From Falsiroseomonas ponticola (lineage in GTDB: Bacteria > Pseudomonadota > Alphaproteobacteria > Acetobacterales > Acetobacteraceae), in contig NZ_JAERQN010000001.1 in the NCBI RefSeq assembly GCF_016805305.1, positions 496,001 to 560,000 of the forward strand: a stretch of 64,000 nucleotides of DNA, in the 5' to 3' direction. Under the pieces are notes generated by a model. It had not been told where the DNA came from. It did not search any database and worked only from the letters and a program-made list of their open reading frames with translations. Each line of letters begins with the position of its first letter. Within the stretch, counting starts at the first letter, position 1. This document shows positions 7,625-15,727 of the stretch, piece after piece. The position numbers and the translations under genes are program-made.

Positions 7625-9241
7625 TCAACTCCGTGCCGCCAAGGCGTTCAGCCGCGCCACCACCGCGGCCTCGAACGGCGCCTCGCCAGCCCGCGCCGAA
7701 GGGTCGAGCAGCCGCCGTATCGCCGCCCGCGTCGCCGGGCGGAGACGCTTTCCGCCGCCATCGCAGATCCGCACGAGCGCTGCCCGGTGGCCAAGCCGCA
7801 GCGCCGCCACAGCATGGGCCGCCGCGCTGCCGGGGTCGGGCGGCAGGCCGCCCTCCCCCGTATCATGCAGCCGCATCAACTCGTGATGAGCAAGCCCATC
7901 GCCGAAGGCGGCGGCGCGGGCATAGAGGTCGCGCGCAGCCTCGGTATTGACCGCTACGCCCCGGCCCTGACGCCGTGCCTCGGCCAGCAGGGTGAGGCCG
8001 GGCACATGATCCAGTGCCGCTGCGCGGGCGAACCAGTCGGCGGCAGCGCGCTCGTCGGCCGGGCCACCCCGGCCATCGGCCAGCATGGCGCCAAATGCTA
8101 CCATCGCATCGGGGTCGCCGGCCTCCGCCGCGCGGCGGTGCCAGCGGCGCGCCTCGGCTGCGTCGGGCACGGTGCCAAGGCCGAATTCCAGGCGCTCCGC
8201 CAGCGCGGCCATGGCGGGCGGGTGGCCGGCTTCGGCAGCACGCCGGAACCAGGCGGTGCCGCGCACGGGGTCGGCGGGCAGGCCCGCCAATCCATCGGCA
8301 TGGGCCACTGCTAGCCGCATCATCGCTTGCGCATCGCCCGCCTCCGCAGCCCTGCGCAGTGCGGCCTGTGGCGAAGTGGGCGGCGCTGGCGGCGATGCCT
8401 TTGCCGGCGCTGGGGCTGGAGCCGCACGATCACCGGCGAGCGCGGCCAGGATCCGCTCCGGGGTCCACCGCTTGGCGGGGTCCTTGAGAAGACAGCCCGC
8501 CGCGATGGCGTCGAACGGCGCCGGCAGCGCTGGCAGCGGCAGCGGCCGGTCGCGCAGCAGCTCGGCGCCCCATTGCGCCACCGTCTGGCGCTCACCCGGC
8601 AAACCCCCGGCCAGCGCCCACACCAGGCTGAGGCCGAGTGACCAGACATCCCATGGCGCGCGCGGCGCCGGCTGCTCAATCACCTCCGGCGGCTGGAAGC
8701 GCACCGCACCGCGGCGAAACATGTACTCGCCCCGCACCTCAGTGCGCGCCAGGCCAAGGTCGGAGATCTTCCACGCCTTCTCAGTTCGCAGGATGTTGCC
8801 CGGGTGTAGGTCGCGATGCACGAAGCCAGCCTGCTTCGTCCAGGCCAGCCCGGTTGCCAAGTCCCGCAACAGGGCGCGCGCCTCCGCCGCCGCCAGCGGG
8901 CCGCTCCTCGCAATGGCGGCATGCAGCGACTGCTGCGCCAGTTCCATGCCGAAATACGGGAAGGAAAGCTCCACCCCATCGCCCCGGCGCAGCGCGGCAA
9001 TCCCGGGCTCGCCGCGGCTGGCAATGATGTTCGGATGGACGAACTGCGCCATGTTGCGCAGCTCCCGCAACGGATCATGCGCCAGCAGGCCCTGCGGCCA
9101 CAGCAGCTTCACCGCCACATCGCCAGCCAGGCCCTCCGCGCTGGCGCGGAAGACCACGCCGAAGGCGCCCCGGCCGAGTTGTGGGCCCAGCGTGAAGACG
9201 CCGATCCTGCGGCCCGGGAGGTTGTCCAGCATATCGGTCAT
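7625..9241 (-). CDS. Ser/Thr protein kinase with C-terminal Sel1 repeats
   Basis: 538 aa from ATG 9241; longer in-frame extensions are noncoding. Kinase domain residues ~12-270: GRGAFGVVF glycine loop (23-31), Lys45 in VAVKLL, HRDLHPGN catalytic loop with Asp144, and DLG instead of DFG at Asp161. Catalytic residues are intact, so it should be active. After a Pro/Ala linker (~270-285) come about five Sel1-like repeats (~36 residues each, motif A-x-W-F-R-R-A-A-E-A-G), which form an alpha-solenoid for protein contacts. No membrane span. Kinase-Sel1 fusions usually use the repeats to hold substrates; the FHA, vWA and Lon-like products of the same operon are candidates. Confidence 0.9.
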   Translation of the reverse strand: MTDMLDNLPGRRIGVFTLGPQLGRGAFGVVFRASAEGLAGDVAVKLLWPQGLLAHDPLRELRNMAQFVHPNIIASRGEPGIAALRRGDGVELSFPYFGMELAQQSLHAAIARSGPLAAAEARALLRDLATGLAWTKQAGFVHRDLHPGNILRTEKAWKISDLGLARTEVRGEYMFRRGAVRFQPPEVIEQPAPRAPWDVWSLGLSLVWALAGGLPGERQTVAQWGAELLRDRPLPLPALPAPFDAIAAGCLLKDPAKRWTPERILAALAGDRAAPAPAPAKASPPAPPTSPQAALRRAAEAGDAQAMMRLAVAHADGLAGLPADPVRGTAWFRRAAEAGHPPAMAALAERLEFGLGTVPDAAEARRWHRRAAEAGDPDAMVAFGAMLADGRGGPADERAAADWFARAAALDHVPGLTLLAEARRQGRGVAVNTEAARDLYARAAAFGDGLAHHELMRLHDTGEGGLPPDPGSAAAHAVAALRLGHRAALVRICDGGGKRLRPATRAAIRRLLDPSARAGEAPFEAAVVARLNALAARS

Positions 9242-9305
9242 CGCGCCCTCCGGGCCTGGTCCGCATTCACTCGTTCCAAGCGAGGACGGGGGCCGCGGCG
9301 GCTCA

Positions 9306-10928
9306 TCATCTTGCCGCCTGCACAAGCTGCAGGCGGCCGGTCCAGTCCTGGCGGGCGGCGCCCCAGTTGGGCGCCACCGCGTTCCACGCCATCGCCTGCT
9401 CCATCTCCAGCAGCAGCCGTGCGAGCTCCGCGGAAGTGGCGAGGTTCGCTGCCTCGGCATACCAGGCGCCGCGCCGGGGGAGCCAACGCGGCGCAACGGC
9501 ATGGTCCGCCACTTGCTTGCTGAAGCGGACGAGCAGGCGACCGAGCACCCTTGGATCCTGCGCGGCGCGCGCCTGGGCGATCCAGTCGGCGCGCATCCCC
9601 TGCCACTCCGGGTCGAGCGCCGTGGAGCGGATCGCCGCCTCGAATTCCAGCAGGGCTAGCCGGGCGACAACTTCGGGTGCCGGAGCAGGGGCTGGCGGCG
9701 GCTTGGCGAGGGACGGGCTTGGCAGCGGAGGCGCGGGCGGCTGCGCTTGGATAACAGGCGGGACCTGCGGCAGTGGGGCTGGACGTGCCGGAGGTTGCGG
9801 CGGCGCAGCGCCCTGGGTCGGGGCAGCCTGCGTCGGGGCTGGCCGGGTTGGCGCAGCCTGGGTTGGCGCAGCCTGGGTCGGCGCAGCCTGTGTCGGCGCA
9901 GGCCGGGGTGGGGCAGTCTGTGGTGGTGGTGCCGGAGCCGATGCAGAGCGCACGACCCCAGGGCTGGAACTGGGCGCCAGCGCAAGCACCGTCCCGCCAC
10001 CAAGCAGCGCCACGGCCAGCACGGCGGCTATCCCGAAGCGAAGCTGCTCTGGTGTTGTACTGCTGGCTGGCTGCACCCGCTGCCCGGCCCCCACCCTCTT
10101 TGCCTGGCGCGCGAGCTGCGCGGCGGTAGGCCGGCTGGTGCCGGATTTTGCCACGCACGCCTCGACCAACGGCCTCAGAACTGCCGGCAGGGCGGGCGGC
10201 AGGGGCAGCGGCTTAAACAGTGAGGCGAAGATATCTATCGCCGGCTTCGGACCGAGCTCCTTCTCCAGCCATTCAAAATACCGCCGGCCGGTCGCCGCCT
10301 CGATGGCGGTAATGCCCAGCGCGAAGATATCGACCGAACTGCTAACCTCCATCGCCTGTTCCGGCGGAGCGAATCCGGGCGTCCCACGATTGCCGCTGGC
10401 ATCGCCATGGGTCGGGCGCGCCAGGCCGAAATCGGCCAGCTTCCAGACGCCGCCGACCAGCAGGATGTTGCTGGGCTTGATATCGCGATGGACGTGCCCG
10501 GCCGCATGAAGCGCCGCGAGTCCAGTAGCGACCTGCGCCAGCATCGAGCAGACCTCCGCCAGCGGCATAGGTCGCCCCGCGATGCGGCCATGCAGGCTGG
10601 TCTCCGCCAGCGGCATCGCAAAGTATACCGCCGGCACCAGGCTACCGCCGGTCACCTTGACCTGCGCCTCCCCTGGATCGTCGATCACCCTGATCAGGTT
10701 CGGATGGGCGTTTGCCTCCAGCACCTGCCGCTCGCGCTTGATCAGGCGCTCTTCGACCGGACCGACATCGCTGCGCACCAGCTTTACCGCCACCGGCGCG
10801 CCGTGGACTTCCTTGCCCTCGATGCGGCGTGCCCTGAACACGGTGCCGAAGCCGCCGTGGCCGATCCGCTCCTGCAGGAGCCACGGGCCGCAGCGCTGTG
10901 GCAGATCAAGCGCAAGGTTCTCCGTCAT
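9306..10928 (-). CDS. Membrane-anchored Ser/Thr protein kinase, first gene of the operon
   Basis: 540 aa; ATG 10928 is preceded by GGAGGG five bases upstream. Kinase domain residues ~14-275: GHGGFGTVF loop, Lys49, HRDIKPSN with Asp149, DFG Asp166 and APPE at ~187, all intact. A transmembrane helix follows at ~298-317 (FGIAAVLAVALLGGGTVLAL), then a Pro/Ala/Gln/Thr-rich stalk with seven pentapeptide units encoded by a 15-bp tandem repeat, then a helical domain of ~140 residues with several Trp residues outside the membrane. The layout is that of a PknB-type receptor kinase with an unusual extracytoplasmic domain that I cannot name. As the first gene of the operon it is the likely sensory input. 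Confidence 0.9.
   Translation of the reverse strand: MTENLALDLPQRCGPWLLQERIGHGGFGTVFRARRIEGKEVHGAPVAVKLVRSDVGPVEERLIKRERQVLEANAHPNLIRVIDDPGEAQVKVTGGSLVPAVYFAMPLAETSLHGRIAGRPMPLAEVCSMLAQVATGLAALHAAGHVHRDIKPSNILLVGGVWKLADFGLARPTHGDASGNRGTPGFAPPEQAMEVSSSVDIFALGITAIEAATGRRYFEWLEKELGPKPAIDIFASLFKPLPLPPALPAVLRPLVEACVAKSGTSRPTAAQLARQAKRVGAGQRVQPASSTTPEQLRFGIAAVLAVALLGGGTVLALAPSSSPGVVRSASAPAPPPQTAPPRPAPTQAAPTQAAPTQAAPTRPAPTQAAPTQGAAPPQPPARPAPLPQVPPVIQAQPPAPPLPSPSLAKPPPAPAPAPEVVARLALLEFEAAIRSTALDPEWQGMRADWIAQARAAQDPRVLGRLLVRFSKQVADHAVAPRWLPRRGAWYAEAANLATSAELARLLLEMEQAMAWNAVAPNWGAARQDWTGRLQLVQAAR
9815..9919 (-). repeat. 15-bp tandem repeat in the kinase stalk
   Basis: Seven imperfect units of 15 bp, such as GGGTTGGCGCAGCCT on the plus strand; two neighbouring units are identical. 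They encode APTQA-type pentapeptides in the extracytoplasmic stalk of the membrane kinase. Unit number could vary between strains without shifting the frame, changing stalk length. Confidence 0.85.
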
Positions 10929-11402
10929 GGAAGCCCTCCATGGCGCGGTGCCACCCGACCGGATGCCGGGTGCACGGGTTCAAGGTAAGCCAGTTGCTGC
11001 CGTCCCGCAACGAACAAAGGCGAGCCGCAAAAAACGAAACTAAATTGGCTATGGCGGCCGGATTTCGGATGAAGACGCTGCTTCTGTCCCAGGGCTCGCC
11101 CGAAGCCCCAGCACTTTGGCCCGTAACAGCGCAACAGCATCGCCTGCGATACCGGACGGGCTGCGCCGTCTCTTCAGTGGAACCTGCATGGAGTGGCGCA
11201 TTGTCGCCATCATCGTGGCGGCACAGCAGTGAGGCGCAGCCCGCAAGGGGTGTTGCGATCCTGGCCTTTGCCCACCCACTGCCTGCACCGCCCTGCTCCC
11301 GTGCTGCTCACGATCCCCCTCCGGGAAATTTCAAGGCTTGCGGCAGTCCGCAGGCACGGGCTGCGGAAACCAGATCGGCCGATGCGCCTGCCCGACCATT
11401 CC
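10929..11402. other. Intergenic region upstream of the kinase operon
   Basis: No credible gene. It lies between the kinase operon start and the IS256 remnant. The operon promoter should be here on the minus strand; I see AT-richer sequence at about 11018-11050 but no clear -35/-10 pair. A CCTCCGGGAAA motif near 11322 resembles the motif seen in two gaps inside the operon. Confidence 0.5.
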
Positions 11403-11725
11403 GATCGTGTCCCATCGCGTGGTGTAGGAGCGCGATGATCGTCGGCGGGCTGGGCCGCCGGGTCAGGCGGGCACAGCCGAGAGCCTGACGGTGGCATTAT
11501 TGCTGACGGTGCTGATGGCTTCCAGGGTCATGTAACGGGCGCGCTGGGTGGCCCATTCGTCGGACTGTTCCAGGAGAATGGCGCCGATCAGGCGGGTGAT
11601 GGCACCCTCGTTCGGGAAGATGCCGACGACATCGGTGCGGCGCTTGATCTCGCCGTTGAGGCGCTCGATGGGGTTGGTGCTATGGATCTTGGCGCGGTGC
11701 TCGCGCGGGAAGTCCATGTAGGCGA
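11403..11725 (-). mobile_element. IS256-family remnant, left copy (3' end and terminal repeat)
   Basis: The minus strand carries the last ~85 codons of an IS256/mutator-type transposase (STNPIERLNGEIKRRTDVVG, then FPNEGAITRLIGAILLEQ) and, beyond the stop at 11463, the outer end with GATCGTGTCCCAT at 11403. A second copy of the same segment lies inverted at 13648-13966. The 5' part, including the DDE catalytic core, is missing, so the element is dead. Confidence 0.85.
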
Positions 11726-11996
11726 CCGGCAGCTGCGGGTCGAAGTCGAGATGGGTGATGGAGGTCACGACGAGGCGGCCGCTCTCATCGGCGCCTTCGC
11801 GGGCGAGGTGGCGGGTGATGCCGCCCTCGTCACCGGCATAGTCGACACGGGTGATGCGGCAGGCTGCCACGATCGGCAATGTGGGGTTCTGGTCCCGCAG
11901 GGTGGCCAGCAGCCGCGGCGTCATCCGCGCCCGTATCGGCAGGGCGGCGCGTAGCGCGACCAGCAACCGATCCACCTGTTCGGGATGGTCGATCAC
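11463..11996 (-). pseudogene. Chimeric open frame: unknown protein fragment fused to IS256 transposase tail
   Basis: An open frame of 177 codons from GTG 11996. Its first ~90 residues (VIDHPEQVDRLLVALRAALP, then CRITRVDYAGDEGGIT and SITHLDFD) look like the C-terminal part of a conserved protein that I cannot name. At about 11725 the sequence switches in frame to an IS256 transposase tail. The junction explains the absence of a full gene on either side. It may be expressed as a fusion, but it is more likely a rearrangement by-product. Confidence 0.6.
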
Positions 11997-12019
11997 GGCG
12001 TGCTGTCCAGCTTTATGTT

Positions 12020-12457
12020 TCAGGGCAGGATGTCGTCGAGGCGATCGATGGTGTGGCCGCGGGCCAGGCGGTCGAGCACGGCGGCGATGTAGGCCTCGGG
12101 GTCGAGGCCGTTCAGCTTGGCGGTCTCGGCCACTGTGTAGATGATGGCGGCACGATCGCCGCCGACGTCCGAGCCTAGGAACGGAAAGTTCTTCCTTGTC
12201 AGCGCAATGCCGCGCAGCTGCCGCTCGGGCAGGTTGTTGTCGATGGAGAGCCTGCCGTCGTCGAGGTAGCGCGCCAGCGCCTCCCATCGGTTTAGCGCGT
12301 ATTGCATCGCGCGGCCGAGCGTCGACTTGGCGGACAGGCGACGCCGCTGCGCCAGCATCCAGTCATGCAGTTCCTCCAGCAGTGGCTTGCTGCGCGCCTG
12401 GCGCTCGGCTCGGCGCTGATCGGCGGGTTTGCCGTTGATCTCGGCCTCGATTACGGA
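12020..12457 (-). pseudogene. IS66-family TnpC transposase, C-terminal fragment
   Basis: About 145 codons matching the end of an IS66 transposase: EAEINGKPADQRRAERQARS, LEELHDWMLAQRR, the catalytic-glutamate block NNLPERQLRGIALTRKN and GSDVGGDRAAIIYT. The N-terminal ~350 residues with the earlier acidic residues are absent; the 5' side is replaced by the end repeats of an IS21 element. The frame stops at DDILP, where IS66 proteins usually continue with WNW, so the 3' end is cut as well. Confidence 0.85.
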
Positions 12458-12522
12458 TTCCGACGAAGCTGGCCACGGATTCCGATTGAAGGCGGCCACC
12501 TGTTCCGACCGAAGGCGGCCGG
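12454..12522 (-). repeat. Three 23-bp repeats at an IS21 end
   Basis: Three adjacent 23-bp units at 12454-12476, 12477-12499 and 12500-12522, each containing a form of TTCCGA followed by GGCGGCCAC or CTGGCCAC on the plus strand. They lie between the istB stop and the truncated IS66 gene. Multiple end repeats are typical of IS21-family termini, where the transposase binds; this marks the element's right end inserted into IS66. Confidence 0.7.
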
Positions 12523-12559
12523 GGGTTGGGTGGCGATCTGCGGGCGGTGTGGGTGTGGC

Positions 12560-13325
12560 CTAGCTTTCCCCCTCGGCGTCAACGGTGACGGCGCGGTGGG
12601 CGGCCCGGCGGCGCATGGACTCTCCCTTGAGCTCGATGCGGTGGGCGTTGTGGACGAGGCGGTCGAGGATGGCGTCGCCGAGGGTCGGGTCGGCGATCCA
12701 TCCGTGCCAGGCGGCCACCGGCAGCTGGCTGGTGACGACGGTGGCAGCGCGGCCATGGCGGTCGTCGATGACCTCAAGCAAGTTTCGCCGCCCCTCGGGC
12801 GTCAGCGGCGTCAGGCCCCAATCCTCCAGCAGCAGCACCTGGACCCGCGCCATGCCCTTCAGCATGCGGGCGTAGCGGCCTCTCGCCACGGGCCAGGGCA
12901 AGCGCCTCCAGCAGCCGCGGCAGGCGCTGGTAGAGCACGCTGCGTCCGTCGCGGCAGGCCTTGCGGCCGAGCGCACAGGCCAGCCAGGTCTTGCCCACCC
13001 CGGTCGGCCCCGTCAGCAGCACGCCCTGATGCCGGTCGATCCAGTCGCCGCTGGCGAGGCGCTGAAACATGGCGTGGTCCAGGCCGCGGGCGGCGCGCCA
13101 GTCGACATCCTCGATGCAGGCGGACTGGCGCAGGCCGGCGAATTTCAGTCGGGCCCGCATGCGTCGGTCCTCGCGGCCGGTCGCCTCGTGCTCGACCAGC
13201 AGGGCCAGGCGTTCCTCGAAGCCGAGGCCATCCAGGTCCGGCTGTCGTCTCTGCTCCTCGAGGGCCTGCGCCATGGCGACCAGGCCAAGGGCGCGCAACC
13301 GCTCGCTCGTGGGGTGGGTAAGCAT
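12560..13325 (-). pseudogene. istB: istB (IS21-family ATPase helper), frameshifted
   Basis: The frame from ATG 13325 encodes the first ~150 residues of IstB, including the Walker A motif GPTGVGKTW, up to ALALARGERP. The homology then continues one frame over as RYARMLKGMARVQVLLLEDW (Walker B), SQLPVAAWHGWI and GDAILDRLVHNAHRIELKGE to the stop at 12560. One extra base near 12885-12895, in the stretch GGCGAGAGGCCGC, explains the shift. IstB is an AAA+ helper of IS21 transposition; the combined length of ~255 residues is normal, so only the frameshift breaks it. Confidence 0.9.
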
Positions 13326-13334
13326 GCTGTCTCC

Positions 13335-13646
13335 TCAGTGGTAGTAGCCGCCGCCGCGGATGTTCGGGTGCCGGATGGGCGGGGTGTCCGGCACGGGCTC
13401 GGGCGCGTAGGCGCGGTCGAGGCCGTTGCGCAGGATGGATGCGATCTAGCCGTAGCTGCGGGCGCCGATGTCGAGGCCGCGCTGGCAGGCCGCCTCGACC
13501 CGGCCAGCGCCCTAGCCGCGCACCAGGCCGAGGATGCCAAGGCAGGCGCGAAAGCCCTGCTCGGGGTGGGGTTTGGCGGCCAGGATCGCCTCGACCATGC
13601 CGGTCGTGGCGGAACCGATCGCCGCGGCATCACGGCGCAGCCGGGC
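13335..13646 (-). pseudogene. istA: istA (IS21 transposase), C-terminal remnant with two stops
   Basis: The minus strand reads EAILAAKPHPEQGFRACLGI, then LVRG and a TAG, GAGRVEAACQRGLDIGARSY, a second TAG after the next Gly, and a tail ending NIRGGGYYH, the usual end of IS21-family IstA. Only about the last 100 codons remain. Its stop is nine bases before istB, as in intact IS21 elements. The 5' part was removed where the IS256 copy now begins at about 13648. Confidence 0.85.
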
Positions 13647-13647
13647 T

Positions 13648-13966
13648 CGCCTACATGCACTTCCCCGCCGCGCATCGCGCCAAGATGCATTCAACGAACC
13701 CGATCGAGCGTCTTAACGGCGAGATCAAGCGCCGCACCGATGTCGTCGGCATCTTCCCGAACGAGGGTGCCATCACCCGCCTGATCGGCGCCATTCTCCT
13801 GGAACAGTCCGACGAATGGGCCACCCAGCGCGCCCGTTACATGACCCTGGAAACCATCGGCTCCGTGAGCGACAACCCCACCGTCAGCCTGCCCGCCGTG
13901 GCCGCCTGACCGGCGGCCCAAGCCGCCAAGGAGCACCGCTCCTACACCACGCCCTGGGGCACGATC
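13648..13966 (+). mobile_element. IS256-family remnant, right copy (inverted)
   Basis: The plus strand holds the same transposase tail as the left copy (HSTNPIERLNGEIKRRTDVV, stop at 13909) and the outer end CCTACACCACGCCCTGGGGC ending near 13966. Over the shared part the two copies are nearly identical, with more differences at both edges. Together they bracket the IS66/IS21 debris as inverted repeats. The start of the 16-bp palindrome is only 17 bases further on. Confidence 0.85.
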
Positions 13967-13982
13967 GCGGGCCGGGCTATTT

Positions 13983-13998
13983 GTGCACTCGAGTGCAC
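13983..13998. repeat. Candidate left attachment site (attL) of the recombinase element
   Basis: Perfect 16-bp palindrome GTGCACTCGAGTGCAC. With the preceding T it shares the 16 bases TGTGCACTCGAGTGCA with the site at 18575-18590. It lies 12 bases beyond the stop of the Rep-like gene, at the outer edge of the gene group. A palindromic core is a typical crossover site for tyrosine recombinases; that it is used is inference. Confidence 0.6.
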
Positions 13999-14009
13999 TG
14001 AAAGTTTCA

Positions 14010-15008
14010 TCAATCGAACAGGCCTGCCATTGCGGTAGCCAGTGCGTTCGGCCAAAGCGCCCAGATATCCGCCGAGGCCCACCACTTCGGCACCGAGGCG
14101 GCCAGCGCGTCGGTAAACCGTTGCCGCGCCGACTTCGGCGAGCCTGGTGCCTTCACGTCGGGCACCATCGCGACGAGGCTACGGATGCCAAGAAGCTGGG
14201 CGTGGGAAAGGGCGGCCTTCCGACAGATCTCCCCAACATTGACGACGCTGAACGCGGTCGCGACGTCGTATGGCGTCAAAGCACCGAAGGGGTTTGCGAG
14301 ATCGGGCAACTGCCAGAGCGGCGTATTCGGCTTCGGCCGAAGTTCAAGACGCGTCCAGGCCTCACTGGCCGGCAGCTTCTGTTGGGCCGCCTTGTCATAG
14401 ATGCAGGCGGCCCCATGCTTCGGCGAACCCAGGTAGATGGTCTCCAGTCCGCGCTTGCTGACGTAGTGCCGGATAACGTTCCGCTGCGGCATATGCCAGG
14501 CGAAGTCCTGCAGCCGAACGCCGTGGAGATCGAGCGCCAGGTCGATCCGGCTGACACGCGCCTTCAGAATGTCCGACGAGTGAAGCACCATCGCGCCGCA
14601 GAAAATCTCGTCGTACAGATGCTCGAAGCCAGCGGTGGTCAGGCCCAGCGGGAAGATCTCGATGCGGATCTGCAGCTTGCCGCCCTTGCCCTGCTTCAAC
14701 TGAACGGTCGCAGCGTTGTCGATCGACCAGATCAGTGGGGAGGTGCTGGTCGGGACCTTCACGTGGAAGGCGACCATGCTGCCCGACTTCGCCTTAGAAC
14801 CCGCTGGGACGATCCCCTCAGCCCCGCCATTGAGCTTGACACTTATGAGATGATTCAACGCTGCCTCAGTGTCCGCTGGGTGGAGATCAATGAGGAGAGT
14901 AACGCGGTCGATCCTGAGGGAGGCCTTCTTCTGGCTTGCTGGCTGAGTCTCCATCGCGATTGTCTTCTTCTGCAGGGCGGGGCTGTTAGAATCACCCACG
15001 AATGTCAT
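14010..15008 (-). CDS. Replication-initiator-like protein (Rep_trans/RstA type)
   Basis: 332 aa; ATG 15008 is chosen because GGAGGA lies just upstream, while the longer frame back to 15224 is not needed. The order of segments resembles the replication initiation factor family of filamentous phages and plasmids (RstA / Rep_trans, PF02486): a strand-rich N-terminal part, SRIDLALDLHGV near residue 190, IYLGSPKHGAACIYDKAAQ near 235 and RLELRPKP near 265, where this family has conserved acidic/Tyr catalytic positions. It would nick an origin to start rolling-circle replication of an excised circle. The stop is 12 bases from the left palindrome. Assignment rests on motif order only. Confidence 0.55.
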   Translation of the reverse strand: MTFVGDSNSPALQKKTIAMETQPASQKKASLRIDRVTLLIDLHPADTEAALNHLISVKLNGGAEGIVPAGSKAKSGSMVAFHVKVPTSTSPLIWSIDNAATVQLKQGKGGKLQIRIEIFPLGLTTAGFEHLYDEIFCGAMVLHSSDILKARVSRIDLALDLHGVRLQDFAWHMPQRNVIRHYVSKRGLETIYLGSPKHGAACIYDKAAQQKLPASEAWTRLELRPKPNTPLWQLPDLANPFGALTPYDVATAFSVVNVGEICRKAALSHAQLLGIRSLVAMVPDVKAPGSPKSARQRFTDALAASVPKWWASADIWALWPNALATAMAGLFD

Positions 15009-15277
15009 TGGATCCTCCGGGCATGAGGGCTCGCCACCGCCTTCCTCGGCGGGTGGGCAGTTAAGTGCCGAGCGCAGCCAAGTCGTACGATTCGCGGCCG
15101 GTGCGGTCGCTTTACGTCTGATCGGTGCCACGAGAGGCCGCCAGTTGATTTTCTGAGCGTGGTACACCTGCGTGCCAGCTTCGTCCGGTGCCGCCCCGTG
15201 CGGGCGTTTGGCATGCGACGTCAACGCCTGACGGCGTTGCGTCTCGCACCGCCCGCATCACGCGGAGACACCCACCA

Positions 15278-15520
15278 ATGCCGGATCTGCCCCGACCGAG
15301 AACCTCGACATCGGCGGGAGCGGCCCGGCCGTTCCCCCTGGCGGCACGCCCCCGTTTGCTGACGATGGCGGAGGTGGGCGTCATCATCAGCACACGGCCA
15401 CGCACCCTGCGGCGATGGATCAAGGACGGTGTGCTGCCCGCCCATTGGGTCGGCGGCCGGCTCATGGTCAAGGCTGAAGATCTCGCGGCGCTTATCGAGC
15501 GAGGACGCGTGGTCCCTTAG
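15278..15520 (+). CDS. Small HTH DNA-binding protein (excisionase-like)
   Basis: 80 aa from ATG 15278 with GGAGA upstream. Residues ~28-75 are a MerR/excisionase-type winged helix: LLTMAEVGVIISTRPRTLRR is followed by WIKDGVLPAHWVGGRLMVK, then the DLAALIERG helix typical of helix_turn_helix_17 proteins. The N-terminal ~25 residues are basic and disordered. It is divergent from the Rep-like gene and just upstream of the recombinases. It probably binds the element's ends or promoter and steers excision against integration, or represses rep. That role is inferred from the family and position. Confidence 0.75.
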   Translation: MPDLPRPRTSTSAGAARPFPLAARPRLLTMAEVGVIISTRPRTLRRWIKDGVLPAHWVGGRLMVKAEDLAALIERGRVVP

Positions 15521-15616
15521 CGAGGGGGGCGCCGTGACCACGGAAGCGATAGGCGTATCGCTCTGCTCGGCCCCCACTACACGGCATCACGCGGCACCGT
15601 TTCGCAGTGCATGGCA

Positions 15617-15703
15617 GCATTTGGCCACCCCGCCATCAACCCATCACCTCTCAAACACAAGGGTTTTCACCCCTACCCCTTTCACCGCCGGTCGCATTTG
15701 GCC
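15617..15703. repeat. Direct repeat GCATTTGGCC pair upstream of the recombinases
   Basis: GCATTTGGCC occurs at 15617-15626 and 15694-15703, 77 bases apart (about seven helical turns), in the 207-base leader of the first recombinase. The leader has no gene. The pair may be binding sites for the HTH protein or arm sites of the recombinase; this is only a positional guess. Confidence 0.4.
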
Positions 15704-15727
15704 GGTCTTGTCCGCAGGAGGGCATGA

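Noticed and set aside
9815..9919. Possible CRISPR-like array
   Set aside because: The units are adjacent 15-mers without spacers and lie in frame within a kinase gene, so this is a coding tandem repeat.
1721..10928. Type VI secretion regulatory cluster
   Set aside because: Kinase, phosphatase and FHA genes fit, but no VipA/B, Hcp, VgrG, ClpV, TssK/L/M or other structural gene is in the window beside it.
10898..11488. 196-codon plus-strand frame upstream of the kinase operon
   Set aside because: It begins inside the kinase gene on the opposite strand, lacks coding bias and ends inside the IS256 remnant.
13983..13998. dif/XerCD site, as used by CTX-type phages that carry RstA-like proteins
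   Set aside because: The site is a 16-bp perfect palindrome and does not have the 28-bp dif layout of two 11-bp arms around a 6-bp centre; the element also encodes its own recombinases.
15008..15224. N-terminal extension of the Rep-like protein to 404 residues
   Set aside because: The extra 72 residues have no family similarity, and a well-placed GGAGGA site precedes ATG 15008.
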